Assembly: GCA_947484275.1 (NCBI GenBank)
Contig: CANKOY010000027.1
Span: 1 to 47,686 of the forward strand
Direction of reading: 5' to 3'
DNA length: 47,686 nucleotides
Source: Planctomycetota bacterium
Lineage (GTDB): Bacteria > Planctomycetota > UBA1135 > GCA-002686595
The notes under the pieces are model-generated. The model had not been told where the DNA came from and made no database searches. It was given only the letters and a program-made list of their open reading frames with translations. Positions within the stretch are counted from its first letter, which is position 1. Each line of letters begins with the position of its first letter. This document shows positions 24,131 through 32,500 of this stretch, one piece after another. Position numbers and translations under genes: made by a program.

Positions 24131-25014
24131 GAGGCGTGCTTCAATTGAGCCGCGGGCAGGAAATCGATCAAGTCCGAGGCGATCAGCGCGCGCTGGCCCA
24201 GTTGCTCCGCGGCAAGATCACCGGCGAGGCCGTGCACGTACACCGCGGCGCGCAGCGCATCGATGGCGGAGAAGTCCGCGCGCCCCAGGCTCGCGCTTGC
24301 GGCCAGGTACGCCACGGCAATTCCCGCCAGGACATCGCCCGAGCCCGCCGTCGCCATCCCCGGGTTTCCGGTGGTGTTCAGGAACACTCGCGAGCCGTGG
24401 ACGATCACACTGCGCCGACCCTTGAGCACAACGGCGGCGCAGCTTTGACGCGCAAGTTCGAGGGCCGCTTCCACGCGACCTTGCTCGGTGGTGGGGATTG
24501 CCCGCCCCAGTAGCCGCTCTGCTTCACCCGGATGGGGCGTCAGCACTGTGAAGCCCGCCCGCCGCGCGAGTTGATCCGGCTTGCCCTGCAGCACGTTGAG
24601 TCCGTCTGCGTCGAGCACCAGCGGTCCGCTGAAAGCATCGGAGCAAACATCGGCGAGCACGCTCGCGGTCCGCGCGCTCGCTCCCATCCCCGGCCCCATC
24701 AGGCGTCCGTGATCCTCGCGCGAAGTAAGGCGCAGCGCGAGAGACGTCCCTGCCAATTCGCGCGCGCTCCAATCCAGCAGCACCCCCTCGGGCGCTGCGA
24801 GCGGCAGGAGCGCGAGCAATTCAGGATCGAGCGCTGCCAGGGTCACCAGTCCGGCGCCCGCGCGCGTCGCTGCGCGCACTGCGAGAATGGCTGCACCGGG
24901 CATGAGGCGCGAGCCGCAGATGCACAGGACACGGCCGGCTTGACCCTTGTGAGCGTCCGCGGCGAGCCCCGGAGCCGCTCGCGGCGTGCTCGAGTCGACT
25001 GCGGCGCCGCTCAC
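24106..25014 (-). CDS. nnrD: ADP/ATP-dependent NAD(P)H-hydrate dehydratase
   Basis: Repairs hydrated NADH/NADPH. The 302-residue carbohydrate-kinase-like protein shows GRVLCICGSRLMPGAAILAVRAATRAGAG (GS-type nucleotide region), DHGRLMGPGMG, LDADGLNVL, VLTPHPGEAERLLG and the C-terminal signature TTGNPGMATAGSGDVLAGI. The start is GTG at 25014, which overlaps the asparaginase TGA as GTGA; the open frame further upstream is an antisense-frame shadow of the asparaginase gene. The usual NnrE epimerase partner (often fused at the N-terminus) is absent here. The last 25 bp overlap the next gene. Confidence 0.92.
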   Translation of the reverse strand: MSGAAVDSSTPRAAPGLAADAHKGQAGRVLCICGSRLMPGAAILAVRAATRAGAGLVTLAALDPELLALLPLAAPEGVLLDWSARELAGTSLALRLTSREDHGRLMGPGMGASARTASVLADVCSDAFSGPLVLDADGLNVLQGKPDQLARRAGFTVLTPHPGEAERLLGRAIPTTEQGRVEAALELARQSCAAVVLKGRRSVIVHGSRVFLNTTGNPGMATAGSGDVLAGIAVAYLAASASLGRADFSAIDALRAAVYVHGLAGDLAAEQLGQRALIASDLIDFLPAAQLKHASCFPAPSV

Positions 25015-26054
25015 ACCAAAACCTCGAGGCGGCCCACTTCGATGCCGGCCCAATTGCGCTGGGCGCTGGCGCGCCAGGGCTGAAGTTCGCGCACCTCGCC
25101 TTCCGTGAGGAACCCGAAGCGCTCGCACAGGGCAACCACCAAAGGGTGCAGCCCGCGCGTTTCGCCGTCGTCGATCTTGATCGCTAGAGCGCGGTCCATG
25201 CCGCGCGCGCCGACCACGTAGACCGCCTGGCCGCCAATTTTCGGAAACAGCCGGCCCTTGGTGACGCGCGACAGGTCCGTGCAAAGGCGCCGGTGGTTGC
25301 CCCCGATGAGCTCGGGGTGCTGTCCGGCGGCCTCCAGCATGCGCTCGCAGGCCGTGCGGCGCGCCGGTGCCAGGCGCTCTGGATTCGAGACGCGCGCAAT
25401 CGCCGTCGCCAGGCGAATCAGCGGCATGCGAAACGTCGGCGCGCTGCAGCCGTCCACCGCCACAGAAAGTTCCCCCGGCATGACGCCAGTCATCGACTCG
25501 ACCGCCTCGCGCACTGCGCGCTGGACGCGCTCCGCGGGATCGAGGTAGCGCGCCGGATCCACGCCGAGGTGCCGAGCCAGGCACAGGAACCCGGCGTGCT
25601 TGCCCGAACAATTGTTGTGCAGGCCAGTGGGCTTCTCGCCGAGGCGCTCCAGTTCGGCTCGCGCCCGCGAATCGCTCGGCGGTTGGGGACCGCACTTGAG
25701 AGCCTCCGCTGACAACCCCAGGCGCGAGAGCAATCCGACGACGACCCGCGTGTGACAGCTCTCGGCGTTGTGGGACGAGAGCGCCAGGGCAATCTCCGCG
25801 TCGCTCAGGCCGAAGTGTTCCGCCGCGCCGCTCTCAATCAGTGGCAGGGCCTGCAGGGACTTCAGCGAACTGCGCGCGAATATCTTCGCCTCCGCATCTC
25901 CCGCGCTGTCGATCAACCGACCGGAGCTGTCGGTCAGGGCCCAAACTCCGCGGTGCTGGGATTCGACCCAGTCGCCGCGCCAAGCCCGCACGAGCACCGG
26001 GTTTTCGGGGTAGCCGCCCGGGGCCGCGGCTGTCTGGGGTTTAGGTTGGGGCAT
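25011..26054 (-). CDS. L-asparaginase II, Rhizobium etli ReAV type
   Basis: Hydrolyses L-asparagine to aspartate and ammonia. The 347-residue protein belongs to the Asparaginase_II (class 3) family. It shows the serine/lysine pair in ARSSLKSLQALPL, the ALSSHNAESCHTRVV stretch, the LHNNCSGKHAGFLCL motif with Cys and Lys, and AVDGCSAPTFRMPL with the second key cysteine, all positions implicated in the active site of ReAV. It is unrelated to E. coli AnsA/AnsB. It is the first gene of an overlapping set with nnrD and the HEAT protein; divergent promoters for it and the zinc-ribbon protein must lie in 26055-26200. Confidence 0.9.
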   Translation of the reverse strand: MPQPKPQTAAAPGGYPENPVLVRAWRGDWVESQHRGVWALTDSSGRLIDSAGDAEAKIFARSSLKSLQALPLIESGAAEHFGLSDAEIALALSSHNAESCHTRVVVGLLSRLGLSAEALKCGPQPPSDSRARAELERLGEKPTGLHNNCSGKHAGFLCLARHLGVDPARYLDPAERVQRAVREAVESMTGVMPGELSVAVDGCSAPTFRMPLIRLATAIARVSNPERLAPARRTACERMLEAAGQHPELIGGNHRRLCTDLSRVTKGRLFPKIGGQAVYVVGARGMDRALAIKIDDGETRGLHPLVVALCERFGFLTEGEVRELQPWRASAQRNWAGIEVGRLEVLV

Positions 26055-26200
26055 GCTCGACGGGTGGCTGGGCCCTGGAAGGCGGCGCGAAGTCGGATTC
26101 TATCGCGGCGGTCACGTCAGCGAGGGCTTCGGTGCCCGACGGGATTCAGCGGGTGAGGCGTCCACTCGCGCAACCAGCTCCACGGGGCCTGCTAGGATGA

Positions 26201-26800
26201 ATGTACATGATGCCGCCCTCGGAGCATTCGCCGCGCGATCCGCGCCGCGCCCGCGAAGAGAGCCCGCGATCCGCGCGAAGCGGCGGGCGCGGGACGCTCG
26301 TGGCTCGACCGCGCGCTGCGCTCTCCTCGGGGGATGGTCCGCTGGTCCAGGGTGAGTGGCTCGTGCCGCCGATGTTGCTCCTGGGATTGGCCGCCGGTCT
26401 AAGGCTCGCACTGGGCGGCCCGGATTCCAGCTTCGCAATCTGCTTCGCGCTGTTGCTCGGCGTCGGTGTGATTTGGATTGCCGCGCGACTCTTCTGCGCA
26501 TCGCCGCAGGCGCCGGCCTGTCCGCACTGCAAGCGCAGCACGCTGGTGCGCCTGGCAAGCGATCAATCCACCGGCGCGCGCTGCTTGCACTGCGGTTGGC
26601 GCGACGAATCGGCCGACGCGCGGCGGTTGCATTCGCCCATAGCTCCGCGACTTCAAGTGCGCGGCGCCACACTGGCCCTGCGGATGGTGCCGCGCGCGCG
26701 CAGCTTTGGACCTGTGCGGCACACGCCGCCCAGCCGCCTCGGCGAGGGTCGCTTCGGAGATCGTCCGCCGCAGGGTCCGCCCCGACGCCGCTGGCGCTGA
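26201..26800 (+). CDS. Small membrane protein with a zinc ribbon
   Basis: A 199-residue protein with an Arg-rich N-terminus, two hydrophobic helices (VPPMLLLGLAAGLRLALG; FAICFALLLGVGVIWIAARL), a four-cysteine zinc ribbon (CPHC...CLHC) and a basic tail. An AGGA lies a few bases upstream. ATG at 26207 or 26210 are also possible starts. Function unknown. It ends 66 bp before the DUF151 gene and may be co-transcribed. Confidence 0.65.
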   Translation: MYMMPPSEHSPRDPRRAREESPRSARSGGRGTLVARPRAALSSGDGPLVQGEWLVPPMLLLGLAAGLRLALGGPDSSFAICFALLLGVGVIWIAARLFCASPQAPACPHCKRSTLVRLASDQSTGARCLHCGWRDESADARRLHSPIAPRLQVRGATLALRMVPRARSFGPVRHTPPSRLGEGRFGDRPPQGPPRRRWR

Positions 26801-26866
26801 GCCGAGCCGCACTTGCGCTGGGGTGGATTTTGTCCCACGCTCAAGGTCGCCGCGACGGGCGCCAAG

Positions 26867-27331
26867 ATGTCCAGCAAACCGGAACCGACCATGATCGAGA
26901 TGCTGCTCGGGCGCATCGTGATGCGCGAGAACTCGGCGCAGCAGTTCATTTTCCTCACGGAGCGCGGCGGTGCGCGCGGATTTCCGATCGTGATTGGCGG
27001 AGCCGAGGCCTCCGAAATCCACCGCGTCGTCACCGGGGTGGGATCGCCGCGACCGCTGACGCACCAACTGGCCCACGGGCTGGTGCAGGCGCTCGATGCC
27101 GACCTCGTCGGCTGCGACATCGTCGATTTGCGACAGAACACGTTCTTCGCCCAGCTGGTCCTGCGCCGGCGCGGCACTGAGGAGCGGGTTCTTGTCGACG
27201 CTCGCCCCAGCGACGCCATCGCCCTGGCCCTGCGAGCAAAGGCCACCATCCGCGTGGCCGAGTCCGTGCTGGATCAGGTGCGCACCGACACCAGCGCCGA
27301 CCCCATGCCCCGGCCGGACAGTCCGGAGTAG
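26867..27331 (+). CDS. Bifunctional nuclease family protein (DUF151)
   Basis: About 154 residues from MSSKPEPTMIEMLLGR. The core matches the BFN/DUF151 family: a repeated beta-strand pattern (RGFPIVIGGAEASEIHRVV), LTHQLAHGLVQAL and the C-terminal FFAQLVLRR...VLVDARPSDAIALALRAKA. DUF151 members from Thermotoga and plants have been linked to DNase/RNase activity. The start at 26867 is favoured over a TTG at 26813 because conservation begins there; 26891 is also possible. The next feature downstream is tRNA-Ser. Confidence 0.87.
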   Translation: MSSKPEPTMIEMLLGRIVMRENSAQQFIFLTERGGARGFPIVIGGAEASEIHRVVTGVGSPRPLTHQLAHGLVQALDADLVGCDIVDLRQNTFFAQLVLRRRGTEERVLVDARPSDAIALALRAKATIRVAESVLDQVRTDTSADPMPRPDSPE

Positions 27332-27422
27332 GCTCGCGCGCCGGGCAGGGCGCACATTCTCGCGGTAGGAGAATTGTCAGCGCGCTCCCGATTGGTGAGA
27401 CTCCGCGCTTCGGACGACCCAC

Positions 27423-27510
27423 GGAGGCGTGGCAGAGTGGCCGATTGCAGCGGTTTTGAAAACCGCCAGGGCGCAAGCCCTCGAGGGTTCGAATCCTTCC
27501 GCCTCCGCCA
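27423..27510 (+). tRNA. tRNA-Ser(UGA)
   Basis: 88 nt, cloverleaf with acceptor pair GGAGGCG/CGCCTCC and discriminator G. The anticodon loop TTTGAAA gives anticodon TGA. A long class II variable arm (AGGGCGCAAGCCCT) and the GGTTCGAATCC T-loop are present. CCA is encoded. Reads UCA and related serine codons. Confidence 0.97.
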
Positions 27511-27569
27511 TTTCCGCGCGCGCTATTTCCCCCCGGCGTCGCTGCGCGCCGCGTGCCGGCGAGCGCACG

Positions 27570-27653
27570 CTCGACGGCACGCTCGCCTAGCTCGACGGCA
27601 CGCTCGCCTAGCTCGACGGCACGCTCGCCTAGCTCGACGGCACGCTCGCCTGG
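27570..27653. repeat. Four tandem 21-bp repeats
   Basis: Unit CTCGACGGCACGCTCGCCTA followed by G, four copies head to tail (27570-27590, 27591-27611, 27612-27632, 27633-27653); the last ends in GG rather than AG. The block fills the gap between tRNA-Ser and the stop of the convergent DNRLRE gene. The frame is open through it on the plus strand, but no start or homology supports a gene. Confidence 0.95.
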
Positions 27654-27654
27654 C

Positions 27655-28776
27655 TCAGAATCCGACGACGAATTCCAGTCCGTCGGTCAGCGTCGAGTTG
27701 TTTGGGGCCGCGAAGCCCTGGTCACGGCCCCAAAACTGCGCGTTCACGAGCGTGCCGGGTACCAGCAGGTACGGCGCGGGGTTGCCGCCGAGACCTCCGA
27801 CCGCGAACGCGTTCATGTCGAGCGAGTACACGCCCGAACAATCGTTCGCCGGCGCGGCGTTTCCGCCGGAATTGAGCGCTATGGAGCGCTTGATCGGCGC
27901 GTTGATGCAGCGCAGCCCACCTTGGAACGCCACCGCCGCTCGGCCGGCATTGGTGTAGATCAACAGACCCGGTTTGCCGTTGCGAACGTTTGCGCCGCTG
28001 AGCGTGAAACCGGAACCTGAGGTGGCGCTCGGAAGGCCCGCGCCAGCGATCGCCGGCGTGCAGCCCAGGCTGTTCACTTTCGCCGTGCAGTAGGTCACCG
28101 TCGGCGAGGTGTAGGTGATTGTCAGCAGCGGACGATTCGCGACCACGCTGCTCTCGCGCGTGTCGAAGCGCTTGGCCGTGCTGATCACGGCTTCGTTGCC
28201 GATCACGCACCAGCCGAAGTTCTGGCCAGGATTGTCGAGCCAGAATTGAACGTCGGCCACCATGCCTGCCTGGGAAGGGAAGGTGTACACACCGGAGCCT
28301 GCGACCACCGTGGAGCCCGACACCGTGGCGCTGAAATCGCCGCCGACGGTGCTCCAAAATGAAGCCGGATAGAAAGTGTGCAACCAAGTCGCATCACCGG
28401 GCGTCGACGACGCTCCGCTGCCCCCGGTGGGGCCCGCATCCGAGGTGCCCTCGCCCCAATCGGCCAAGTTGCGCTGGAGGCTGACGGTCGCGTTTCCTGA
28501 GGTCGTCTGGGCGCAGTTGAGTTTCAAGGTCACCGCCGTGATCGTCGAACCAAGGGGGATCGATCCGACGTCGAAGGCCAGCAACCCGCGGCGAATCGTG
28601 CCGCCGCCACCGGAGCCCACGCGCCCGACAAAGAAGCCGGTGCCGATGCCATTGGAGAGGGCGCCGATGGCCTCCTCGTAGAGCGTGTTGTCCTTCGAGG
28701 GAGTGACCGAGAGCTGGTCGGCGCCGGCGAAGGTGCACAGCGTGGTCAGGGTGGCGAGCGCGAGGGTAAATCTCAT
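27655..28776 (-). CDS. Secreted DNRLRE-domain protein with a planctomycete-type C-terminal domain
   Basis: 373 residues from [19 protein letters not shown], a clear signal peptide. The N-terminal ~220 residues are a DNRLRE beta-sandwich: [27 protein letters not shown], then TAVTLKLN. A second Cys-containing beta domain follows ([44 protein letters not shown]) and ends [30 protein letters not shown] know this last domain from many secreted proteins of environmental planctomycetes, where it may serve in export or surface attachment. The start at 28776 is chosen for the signal peptide. The protein is probably exported and structural or adhesive. Confidence 0.8.
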   Translation of the reverse strand: MRFTLALATLTTLCTFAGADQLSVTPSKDNTLYEEAIGALSNGIGTGFFVGRVGSGGGGTIRRGLLAFDVGSIPLGSTITAVTLKLNCAQTTSGNATVSLQRNLADWGEGTSDAGPTGGSGASSTPGDATWLHTFYPASFWSTVGGDFSATVSGSTVVAGSGVYTFPSQAGMVADVQFWLDNPGQNFGWCVIGNEAVISTAKRFDTRESSVVANRPLLTITYTSPTVTYCTAKVNSLGCTPAIAGAGLPSATSGSGFTLSGANVRNGKPGLLIYTNAGRAAVAFQGGLRCINAPIKRSIALNSGGNAAPANDCSGVYSLDMNAFAVGGLGGNPAPYLLVPGTLVNAQFWGRDQGFAAPNNSTLTDGLEFVVGF

Positions 28777-28852
28777 GGATGGTGCTTGGGGTTGTGCGGC
28801 AAAAGACCCCAAAAAGGTATCACGTTCCAGATACCCGAGACCGGCGTGGCTC

Positions 28853-29686
28853 TCAGCGCAGCCAGAAGGTCTCACCGGCGGTCAGAATCGTCATGCGCAG
28901 GTCGTGCGACGACTGTCGCGCGCCCGGCACAGTCTCCGCGATCCGGGCTCGGCGCCCATCGATGACCACGACGCTGCCTTCGCCCCACACGCGCCAAACC
29001 CTCGGTCCCACCTCGACTGCGGTGCGCTCGTCGATGCCGACGCCGGCGAATTCGGGATGATCGATCACCGCGGAGATCAGGCGCGCCCAACGCTGCCTTG
29101 GAAGGAAGTGCTGGTCGACGATCACGTCGTGCCAAAGGCCCAGACCGGGAACGAGCTCAGTGGCCTGTGACCGCACGCTTTCCAGATCCGCCTTGCCGGT
29201 CATCATCCAGGGGCTCATGACTGCGGCGCCCGCGCTCGTGCCACCGACGACGGCGCCCTGGCGATAGCGACGTTGGACGTCGTCCACGAGGCGCGCGTCC
29301 TCCAGGGCCTTCATCAAATTGCTCTGGTCGCCACCGGGAAGCCAGATCAACGCCGCCTCCTCCAGCGCCTTTTCACCCTCGGCTTCCGTCAGAGGGTCGA
29401 GGCAGATCACATTGTGCGCTCCGGCTTGCGCCCAAAGTTCGAGCGAGCCCTTGCCGCGGTCCTTCGATTCCGAAGCCTGGGGCAGGACCAGGATCCTCGC
29501 GTTCAGCCCGCCGGCCAGTTCGAGCATGCGCGCGGTCATCTCCGGCGTAGTTCCTCCGCCGCCGATCGCCATGAGCGTGCCGCTGACCAAAGGCTGCGGC
29601 GGCGGCGGCCGACGAACAACGACTTCGGAAGTGCTGCAGGCGGTGAGCGACAGAATCAGGACCGATCCGAATTGAAGCGTTCGCAT
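28853..29686 (-). CDS. Cyanophycinase-like S51 serine peptidase, probable lipoprotein
   Basis: 277 residues from [20 protein letters not shown], whose LTAC is a lipobox for lipid anchoring after the signal peptide. The mature part shows the S51/cyanophycinase fold: LMAIGGGG near the start, [16 protein letters not shown], the nucleophile elbow [11 protein letters not shown] (Ser), and [19 protein letters not shown] with a His. Cyanophycinases split Asp-Arg dipeptides from cyanophycin, and relatives act as dipeptidases. No cyanophycin synthetase is visible, so an extracellular peptide substrate is possible. It is transcribed on the same strand as the DNRLRE gene, 76 bp upstream of it. Confidence 0.83.
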   Translation of the reverse strand: MRTLQFGSVLILSLTACSTSEVVVRRPPPPQPLVSGTLMAIGGGGTTPEMTARMLELAGGLNARILVLPQASESKDRGKGSLELWAQAGAHNVICLDPLTEAEGEKALEEAALIWLPGGDQSNLMKALEDARLVDDVQRRYRQGAVVGGTSAGAAVMSPWMMTGKADLESVRSQATELVPGLGLWHDVIVDQHFLPRQRWARLISAVIDHPEFAGVGIDERTAVEVGPRVWRVWGEGSVVVIDGRRARIAETVPGARQSSHDLRMTILTAGETFWLR

Positions 29687-29719
29687 GGGGGCCGATGTTA
29701 GCACCGTGATTGCTCAGCC

Positions 29720-30223
<504 letters not shown>

Positions 30224-30308
30224 GCGCGCGCCCCGGGATTCCAGGGGACAGCCGCAGGCACCGCCGCTACCCTGGCACGCCCCAAACTCGCCACTGGAAC
30301 TCCTCACT

Positions 30309-30821
30309 ATGTCATCGAATCTCGGTCCGGCCATCGAAGCAGGAAAAGTCGTCACGCTGCACTACACACTGCGGGATGCCGCCGGCAATGAGCTCGACAG
30401 CTCGGGCAGCGATGAGCCGATCCAGTACCTGCACGGCATCGGCATGATCGTCCCGGGCCTCGAAGAGGGCCTCGCGGGCAAGCGCCAGGGCGAGAAGACG
30501 AAGATCATCGTCAAGCCTGACGACGGCTACGGCGAGCGCGATCCCCGCGGCATCCAGGAAGTGACGCGCGACACGTTCCCGGCCGAGGCGCCGCTGGAGG
30601 CCGGCCTCGAGTTCGAAGCTGAAGGCCCCGACGGCGAGCCGATCCTTGCCACCGTGGTCAAGATCGAAGGCGACAACGTGACGATCGACCTCAATCACCC
30701 CCTGGCAGGCATCACGCTGCACTTCGACGTTTCGATCCACGAAGTGCGCGACGCCACAGCCGAAGAGCTGGCCCACGGACACCCCCACGGCAGCGACGGT
30801 CACCACCACCACGACCACTAA
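30309..30821 (+). CDS. slyD: SlyD-type FKBP peptidyl-prolyl isomerase
   Basis: 170 residues. The FKBP core with the inserted IF flap domain is typical of SlyD: VVTLHYTLRDAAGNELDSS, YLHGIGMIVPGLEEGLAGK, the IIVKPDDGYGERDP flap and NHPLAGITLHFDVSIHEVR. The C-terminal tail is His-rich (AHGHPHGSDGHHHHDH), so it probably binds nickel or other metals. It works as a cytosolic isomerase/chaperone. The ATG at 30309 is where similarity begins. The TAA stop is the first feature of repeat F1 copy C, which starts on its last base. Confidence 0.94.
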   Translation: MSSNLGPAIEAGKVVTLHYTLRDAAGNELDSSGSDEPIQYLHGIGMIVPGLEEGLAGKRQGEKTKIIVKPDDGYGERDPRGIQEVTRDTFPAEAPLEAGLEFEAEGPDGEPILATVVKIEGDNVTIDLNHPLAGITLHFDVSIHEVRDATAEELAHGHPHGSDGHHHHDH

Positions 30822-30874
30822 GAGCACGTCCTGATACCTGGCTGGCCGCTTGGGCGATTCCAGGCCGCCAGCCG

Positions 30875-31053
30875 CTAGCAGTCCGTTGAAAAAGTCCCGT
30901 CGCGAGGCAAGGCGTGAGAAGGCGGAGCAAGGAGCGCGACAGAAAGTCGCGCGCAGGCGGCCTTCCTGGCCGCTGAGCACGACTTTCCGAGCGCGACGCC
31001 GCGGCGCCGAAGCACGTCGTGCCGTAGTAGGGACTTTTTCAACGGGCTGCTAG
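30875..31053. repeat. Nested palindromic element F2a inside F1 copy C, with CTAG duplication
   Basis: Begins CTAGCAGTCCGTTGAAAAAG and ends CTTTTTCAACGGGCTGCTAG, inverted copies with one mismatch. Compared with uninterrupted F1 (CCAGCCGCGAGGCGCAGCG in copy B), the insertion sits at one 4-base site, here CTAG on both sides, so a 4-bp target duplication fits. Interior arms pair partially and do not code. Confidence 0.88.
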
Positions 31054-31130
31054 GCGCAGCGACGATGCGTATTCGCCTGCAAAACTCGGAAGAGCTGCAA
31101 CGTCGCGATGGCGAGCCTGGAATTGGCCTA

Positions 31131-31315
31131 GGGGCCCGTTGAAAAAGTCCCGTCGCGAGGCGAAGCGATCTTCGTCGTGGCTAGGAACGCGCCGAAGGGA
31201 CGACGGGGGGACGACGGAGGCGGCCTTCGTGGCCGCTGAGCACGGCCCGACGAGTGTGACGACGCCGCGGCGAAGAGCGCGAAGCCGCAGCAGGGCACTT
31301 TTTCGGGCGGGCTGC
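31131..31315. repeat. Nested palindromic element F2b inside F1 copy C
   Basis: Left end GGGCCCGTTGAAAAAGTCCC, right end ACTTTTTCGGGCGGGCTGCT. Its sequence is close to the F2 in copy A read in the opposite direction (shared CGAAGCGATCTTCGTCGTGG). It lies close to the right F1 terminus, the same relative site as in copy A. Confidence 0.85.
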
Positions 31316-31350
31316 TCGCGGCCAGCCAGGTATTAGGACGTGCTCTAAGG

Positions 31351-32493
31351 TCAGACTGGGCCGCTCAAGAGCACGCACTCCAGCGGGCCGTTGAGCAATG
31401 GGCGGCGCGATAGCCGCGGCAGGCGCAGAGCTTCCGCCAATCGCTGACTCGATGTGAGCAGCGAGAGGTGATAACCGTCGCAGCCCTCGGCGACGAATTG
31501 GCCGAAGCGCGTGTAGCTCGCCTCGAGCGCGCGTTCAGCGCCGACGCGCTCGCCGTAGGGAGGATTGGTGACGATCCACGCGTTCCAACCGGGCTTGGGT
31601 TCCCATTCTGTGGCCTCGCCCACCGTGAACTCGATCGCAGCCTCGATTCCCGCGCCGTGGAGATTTTCTGCGGCGCCGGCAATGGTCGCCGGATCCCAGT
31701 CGCGACCCTGGAGCACCGGTCGAGCATTGGGCTTCGCGGCGCGCGCCGCTTCGTCCACGAGTTTTTTCCACGCTGTCTCGTCGTAACCCGGCCAGCGTTG
31801 GAATCCGAATTGCTTGCGAAAGCTCCCGGGCGCGATGTTGCGGGCGAGGAGCAGCGCCTCGATCAGGATCGTTCCGCCGCCGCAGAAGGGATCGATGAGC
31901 GGTGCCCGTCGGTCCCAGCCCGAGAACAGCACTAAGGCAGCCGCCAGCGTCTCCGACAGGGGCGCGCGTCCCTGGTAGCGACGCCAGCCACGCTTGTGCA
32001 GGGACTCGCCGGAAGTGTCTACGAGCAGCGTGCAACGGTCCTTGACCAAGTGTACGTAGATCGAAACGTCCGGATCTTGCTTGTCCACGTCGGGACGGCG
32101 ATTTTCTAGCTCGCGGAAGCGATCGACGATCGCGTCCTTCACGCGCTGCTCGATGAACAGCGTGTGGTCGAGGGCCGATGCGTTGGTGTGCGCGTCGATC
32201 ACAAAGCGTCGCTCTCCTGCGAGAAATCGCGACCAGTCGACAGCCCTCGCGCCCGCGTAGAGCGCCGCGTCGTCCTTGGCCTCGAAGCGCGAAACGCGCA
32301 TCAGGACGCGCACCGCAGTTCGCAGCCACAGGTTTGCGCGCATGGCATCCACAAGCGTGCCTTCGAACTGGATCCCGCCCACTTGGCGCTCGACCTTTCC
32401 CAGGCGCAATTCGCGTGCTTCGGCGTGCAACAGAATCTCCAAGCCGGGAGCGCAAGTGACGAAGAACACTTCTCGTGTGGACAATGCGCTCAC
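31351..32493 (-). CDS. rlmL: THUMP-domain 23S rRNA (guanine-N2) methyltransferase, RlmL-like
   Basis: 380 residues. An N-terminal ferredoxin-like/THUMP RNA-binding region (FVTCAPGLEILLHAEARELR, then VRVLMRVSRFEAKDDAALY; DVSIYVHLVKDRCTLLVDTS) is followed by a class I methyltransferase domain with the SAM loop LIDPFCGGGTILIEALLLAR and the catalytic NPPYGERVG. RlmL methylates G2445 of 23S rRNA. E. coli has a fused RlmK domain (702 residues); this protein stops after the RlmL half. It is the last gene on the minus strand after the two sulfatase genes, 7 bp away, so it is probably in the same transcript. Confidence 0.88.
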   Translation of the reverse strand: MSALSTREVFFVTCAPGLEILLHAEARELRLGKVERQVGGIQFEGTLVDAMRANLWLRTAVRVLMRVSRFEAKDDAALYAGARAVDWSRFLAGERRFVIDAHTNASALDHTLFIEQRVKDAIVDRFRELENRRPDVDKQDPDVSIYVHLVKDRCTLLVDTSGESLHKRGWRRYQGRAPLSETLAAALVLFSGWDRRAPLIDPFCGGGTILIEALLLARNIAPGSFRKQFGFQRWPGYDETAWKKLVDEAARAAKPNARPVLQGRDWDPATIAGAAENLHGAGIEAAIEFTVGEATEWEPKPGWNAWIVTNPPYGERVGAERALEASYTRFGQFVAEGCDGYHLSLLTSSQRLAEALRLPRLSRRPLLNGPLECVLLSGPV

Positions 32494-32500
32494 GTTCCCT

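Larger units (their letters stand above)
30821..31346 (+). repeat. Palindromic element F1, copy C, composite with two nested F2 elements
   Basis: Starts AGAGCACGTCCTGATACCTG at the slyD stop and ends GTATTAGGACGTGCTCT. Perfect 5-bp direct repeats CTAAG flank it. Its inner parts match copy B (GGCGATTCCAGGCCGCCAGC on the left, TGGCGAGCCTGGAATTGGCC on the right) but are broken by F2 elements at 30875-31053 and about 31131-31315. Nothing is coded. It separates slyD from the convergent rlmL-like gene. Confidence 0.9.

Noticed and set aside
27423..27653. tRNA-Ser as a phage or island attachment site
   Set aside because: No integrase and no second copy of the tRNA 3' end were found nearby.
27374..27958. 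Plus-strand open frame running through tRNA-Ser and the 21-bp repeats
   Set aside because: It overlaps a clear tRNA and the DNRLRE gene's 3' end, and its repetitive part only reflects the tandem DNA repeat.
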